Origin: Ktedonobacterales bacterium
Lineage (GTDB): Bacteria; Chloroflexota; Ktedonobacteria; Ktedonobacterales; JADMIN01
Direction of reading: 5' to 3'
Length of the DNA stretch: 6,463 nt
Assembly: GCA_025935235.1 (NCBI GenBank)
Contig: JAICVT010000258.1
Location: forward strand, 1-6,463
Every line of letters begins with the position of its first letter. Positions within the stretch are counted from its first letter, which is position 1. Under the pieces are notes generated by a model. The model saw nothing but the letters and a program-made list of their open reading frames with translations, had not been told where the DNA came from and searched no databases. Below are positions 4,503 to 6,463 of this stretch, one piece after another. The position numbers and the translations under genes are program-made.

Positions 4503-5120
4503 ATGACGAACACGGAAGCGAAGTATGCGCTGAGCACGGCGCTGCGCAAACTGTGGGCCGACCACGCCATCTGGACACGACAGTACATCGTCGCCTTCGT
4601 CGGCGGCGGGGCCGACGCCAGCGAGGCTGCCGGGCGCCTGCTCAAGAACCAAGAGCATCTCGGCGCCGCCATCGTTCCCTACTATGGCCAGGCGGCGGGC
4701 GACGCGCTGACCAGCCTGCTCAAGCAGCACATCTTGATCGCCGTGGACCTGCTGAATGCCGCCAAAGCGGGCGATGACGCCGAGTTCCAGAAGCAGGACC
4801 AGAAATGGTCACAGAATGCCGATGAGATCGCGGCCCTGCTGAGCGGCGCGAACCCCAACTGGTCCAAGCGCGATGTCGTGGATCTGCTCAACGTCCACCT
4901 GAAGCTGACCAAAGATGAGGCGGTCGCGCGGCTGGGCGGCAACTGGGCGGCGGATGTCAGCGCGTGGGATGACATCTTCACCGAGATCCTGACGGTCTCC
5001 GACACACTGGCGGATGGCATCATCCGGCAGTTCCCGGAGCGCTTCGCTGTCACACCGACCTCTGCTGCGGGGGAGCCAGCGCGGCGCGGATTCGCGCGCA
5101 TCTTCGCGCGCGGCCGCTGA
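4503..5120 (+). CDS. Conserved all-helical protein of unknown function (WxDHxxWTR type)
   Basis: This 205-residue soluble protein resembles a family I recall from Bacillus and relatives, sometimes misnamed glycosyltransferase or acetylglutamate kinase in databases. No glycosyltransferase or kinase motif is present. Conserved-looking stretches are LWADHAIWTRQYI (17-29), LLKNQEHLG (46-54), PYYGQAAGDALTSLLKQHI (59-77), WSQNADEIAALLSGANPNW (102-120), LLNVHLKLTKDEAVARLGGNW (128-148) and LADGIIRQFPERF (169-181). The pattern suggests a bundle of four or more helices with recurrent His residues (H21, H52, H76, H132) that might bind metal; that is inference. A basic tail (186-205) lies beyond the usual end. 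AGGAG is 9 bases before the ATG, and there is a good promoter upstream. The peroxiredoxin-like gene follows after 25 bp, so they are probably one operon, hinting at redox or stress. Confidence 0.82.
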   Translation: MTNTEAKYALSTALRKLWADHAIWTRQYIVAFVGGGADASEAAGRLLKNQEHLGAAIVPYYGQAAGDALTSLLKQHILIAVDLLNAAKAGDDAEFQKQDQKWSQNADEIAALLSGANPNWSKRDVVDLLNVHLKLTKDEAVARLGGNWAADVSAWDDIFTEILTVSDTLADGIIRQFPERFAVTPTSAAGEPARRGFARIFARGR

Positions 5121-5145
5121 ACTGCGCTGAGAGGCGGTGATCGGC

Positions 5146-5670
5146 ATGCTCACCATCGGCAAGCGGGCGGCCGGCTTCGACGCGCTGCCCGCCGTGGATG
5201 GCCAGCGCTATTCGCTGGCATCGTTCGCGCGCAGCCCCTATCTGGTCGTCGTCTTCATCTGCACCGGCTGCCCCACCGTCAAGGCCAACGAAGAGCGCCT
5301 GATCGGCTTGCAGCGGCGCTACGCGGCGGCGGGGGTACAGGTGGTGGCGATCAACGCCAACAACCCGGCCCTCTCGCCCTTCGACACGATGGAGGAGATG
5401 CGGCGGCGCGCCACCGAGAAGGGCTTCAACTTCCCGTATCTGAAAGATGAGCGCGGCGAGGTGGCCGAGCGTTTCGGCGCGATCAGCACACCGCACGTCT
5501 TCGTCTTCGATTCCGCGCGCCACCTGGTCTACAAGGGCCGCATTGACGACTCACGCGATCCGGCGCGCGCGACCCGCAGCGACCTGGAGAACGCGCTGCG
5601 CGACCTCTTCGACGGCTCGCCTGTGCGCACGCCAGAGACACAGCCGTTTGGCTGCGCCATCGTGCGCTGA
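5146..5670 (+). CDS. Thioredoxin-fold protein, AhpC/TSA peroxiredoxin-like (PRX-like)
   Basis: This 174-residue protein belongs to the thioredoxin-fold AhpC/TSA group (the PRX_like1 subset). The fold is visible in order: an early beta strand, VVFICTGCPTVKANEERL (35-52) with a CXXC (C39, C42), AAAGVQVVAINANN (60-73), GFNFPYLKDERGEVAERFGA (93-112), cis-proline motif TPHVFVFD (115-122), and KGRIDD (130-135). It ends PFGCAIVR, with a conserved third Cys (C170). Relatives more often carry CNHCPYV at the active site; here it is CTGCPTV. The likely role is thiol-disulfide exchange or peroxide reduction, and no signal peptide means cytoplasm. I use ATG 5146. A GTG at 5137 adds three residues; its SD spacing would be too short, whereas GGTGAT lies 6 bases before the ATG. 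Downstream lies a repeat hairpin. Confidence 0.9.
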   Translation: MLTIGKRAAGFDALPAVDGQRYSLASFARSPYLVVVFICTGCPTVKANEERLIGLQRRYAAAGVQVVAINANNPALSPFDTMEEMRRRATEKGFNFPYLKDERGEVAERFGAISTPHVFVFDSARHLVYKGRIDDSRDPARATRSDLENALRDLFDGSPVRTPETQPFGCAIVR

Positions 5671-5680
5671 GCGGCACGGC

Positions 5681-5715
5681 CCTCACCCCCGGCCCCTCTC
5701 CCAGAGGGCGAGGGG
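5681..5715. repeat. Second copy of the dispersed palindromic repeat
   Basis: CCTCACCCCC (5681-5690) is followed by CCCCTCTCCC-AGA-GGGCGAGGGG (5693-5715), a hairpin with one mismatch. The CCTCACCCCC block matches the minus-strand unit at 779-788, and the CCCTCTC block recurs in both. The element directly follows the stop codon of the thioredoxin-like gene and may act as a transcript end structure; no T-run follows. Confidence 0.6.
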
Positions 5716-5784
5716 AGTGATCAATGTCAAACGGGTCAGGTCGTATACCAGCCGTCTGGATTGATTCCGTATCGGTTGTGGCGC

Positions 5785-5835
5785 CAGCATGCGCCGCGCT
5801 CGCCAATGGCGGCGGCCGCACGCATGCTGACGTCA
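5785..5835. promoter_or_regulatory. Long inverted repeat and TGACGTCA palindrome upstream of the DUF2182 gene
   Basis: CAGCATGCG (5785-5793) and CGCATGCTG (5821-5829) are perfect 9-bp complements. Between them CGCC-AAT-GGCG forms a small inner hairpin. The 8-bp palindrome TGACGTCA (5828-5835) overlaps the right arm. The ensemble lies 26 bp or less from the ribosome site region before the start at 5861. It could be an operator or an attenuator-like fold; no promoter is evident in 5671-5860. Confidence 0.4.
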
Positions 5836-5860
5836 CGCTCCACTCCTGATGGGAGGCGCT

Positions 5861-6463
5861 ATGGCCGCCCCACGACTCTCGCTCCGACAGCGCGGGCGGC
5901 TCTCGCTGCCGCGCCTGCTCACGGCAGCTCGCTTGCCCTTGTTGCTGGCCTTCTCGCTGTGCGCGCTGGCCTGGTGTGTGGCTATCCTCGCGCAACGGAT
6001 GGGCTGGCGCGCCCTGAGCGACCACCACTATCTGCTGGTGGAGAGCGGTCTGCCCTGGCCGGTCGCCGCTGTCGTCTTCCTGGCGGCCTGGCAGGTGATG
6101 CTGCTGGCGATGATGGCGCCCGCCAGCGCGCCGCAGGTCGTCCGCGCGCTGGAGCGGGAGTCGCGAGTGGTTCCAGCGGCTCCCGCCGGACGCGCGCTGG
6201 CCGCTGCGGCGCTGGCCTTCGCCGCCGTGTGGACGGCGTTCGGGCTGGCGGCGTTCAGCGGCGACACAGGCATCCACCACCTGGTAGATGCCTGGCCGTG
6301 GCTGGCCGCGCACAGCTTCGTGATCGGCGCGACGACGCTGGCGCTGGCGGGCGCGTGCCAGTTCACGCCGTGGAAAGCCGCCTGCCTCGCGCGCTGCCGC
6401 GATCCACGCGCGCTCTTCTCGCGCGGCGCCCTGGCGCGGCCTCGCGGCGTCTGGCGGCAAGGG
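5861..6463 (+). CDS. DUF2182 predicted metal-binding membrane protein, 5' part (truncated by window edge)
   Basis: The first 201 codons are visible and the frame runs off the window without a stop. After a basic N-terminus (SLRQRGRLSLPR) come hydrophobic segments at about 25-45, 66-86, 112-132 and 149-168. DUF2182 hallmarks are WQVMLLAMMAPASAP (77-91) and AGACQFTPWKAACLARCRDP (163-182), where the Cys residues (C166, C175, C179) and the QxTPxKxxCLxxCRxP pattern suggest metal handling. The expected second half, with the GxxCxGCCW motif, lies beyond the window. Ribosome site GGGAGG is 4 bases before ATG 5861. DUF2182 genes often pair with DUF1326 genes; the next gene is not visible. This gene is separated from the upstream thioredoxin-like gene by a repeat and a 190-bp gap, so it is probably a separate unit. 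Confidence 0.88.
   Translation, partial: MAAPRLSLRQRGRLSLPRLLTAARLPLLLAFSLCALAWCVAILAQRMGWRALSDHHYLLVESGLPWPVAAVVFLAAWQVMLLAMMAPASAPQVVRALERESRVVPAAPAGRALAAAALAFAAVWTAFGLAAFSGDTGIHHLVDAWPWLAAHSFVIGATTLALAGACQFTPWKAACLARCRDPRALFSRGALARPRGVWRQG

Noticed and set aside
5828..5835. TGACGTCA as a specific cAMP-response-like operator
   Set aside because: An 8-bp palindrome alone is weak evidence; retained only as part of the larger inverted repeat.
5483..6460. 325-codon minus-strand frame over the DUF2182 gene
   Set aside because: It crosses the repeat at 5681-5715 and opposes two recognised genes; composition is Arg/Ala-rich and typical of high-GC shadow frames.

Overview
This is a GC-rich window with short intergenic gaps. 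The most likely source is a non-proteobacterial, high-GC bacterium such as Chloroflexota (Ktedonobacterales-like) or an actinobacterial relative. The basis is the actinobacterial-type HtpX sitting beside PspAB, the high-GC codon use, and dispersed CCTCACCCCC/CCCCTCTCCC repeats of a kind common in Chloroflexota. This placement is an inference from gene content; no rRNA or other phylogenetic marker is present.

Layout. Positions 1-139 hold the 3' end of a plus-strand reading frame that runs into a compact, strongly structured stretch. This could be the right end of an IS200/IS605-like (tnpB plus guide RNA) element. Positions 207-4252 carry five minus-strand genes. In transcription order (right to left) they are a hypothetical charged protein (3791-4252), the membrane zinc protease HtpX (2620-3549), the PspA-associated protein PspAB (1900-2484), a ROK-family sugar kinase (794-1783) and a small four-helix membrane protein (207-698). 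Positions 4503-6463 carry three plus-strand genes: a conserved helical protein of unknown function (4503-5120), a thioredoxin-fold peroxiredoxin-like protein (5146-5670), and the start of a DUF2182 membrane protein cut by the window edge (5861-6463). The last gene has no stop codon inside the window.

Function. HtpX plus PspAB is a recognised envelope-stress pair: HtpX degrades damaged membrane proteins, and PspAB is named for its association with the PspA phage-shock system. No pspA lies in the window. The ROK kinase probably phosphorylates glucose or a related sugar and has its own strong -10 box. The plus-strand pair at 4503-5670 may be one operon. It is read from a recognisable promoter (TTGACT, 17 bp, TATATC) that carries overlapping inverted repeats.

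The most interesting unexplained signals are non-coding. They are (i) the structured segment at 44-139 overlapping a CDS tail; (ii) three CCGCTC hexamers repeated at exactly 11-bp intervals just upstream of the TATAAT of the ROK gene; (iii) the AT-rich inverted-repeat promoter in the divergent region at 4321-4371; and (iv) two strong hairpins sharing bases in the htpX-pspAB gap. I see no defence island, CRISPR array, tRNA or rRNA.
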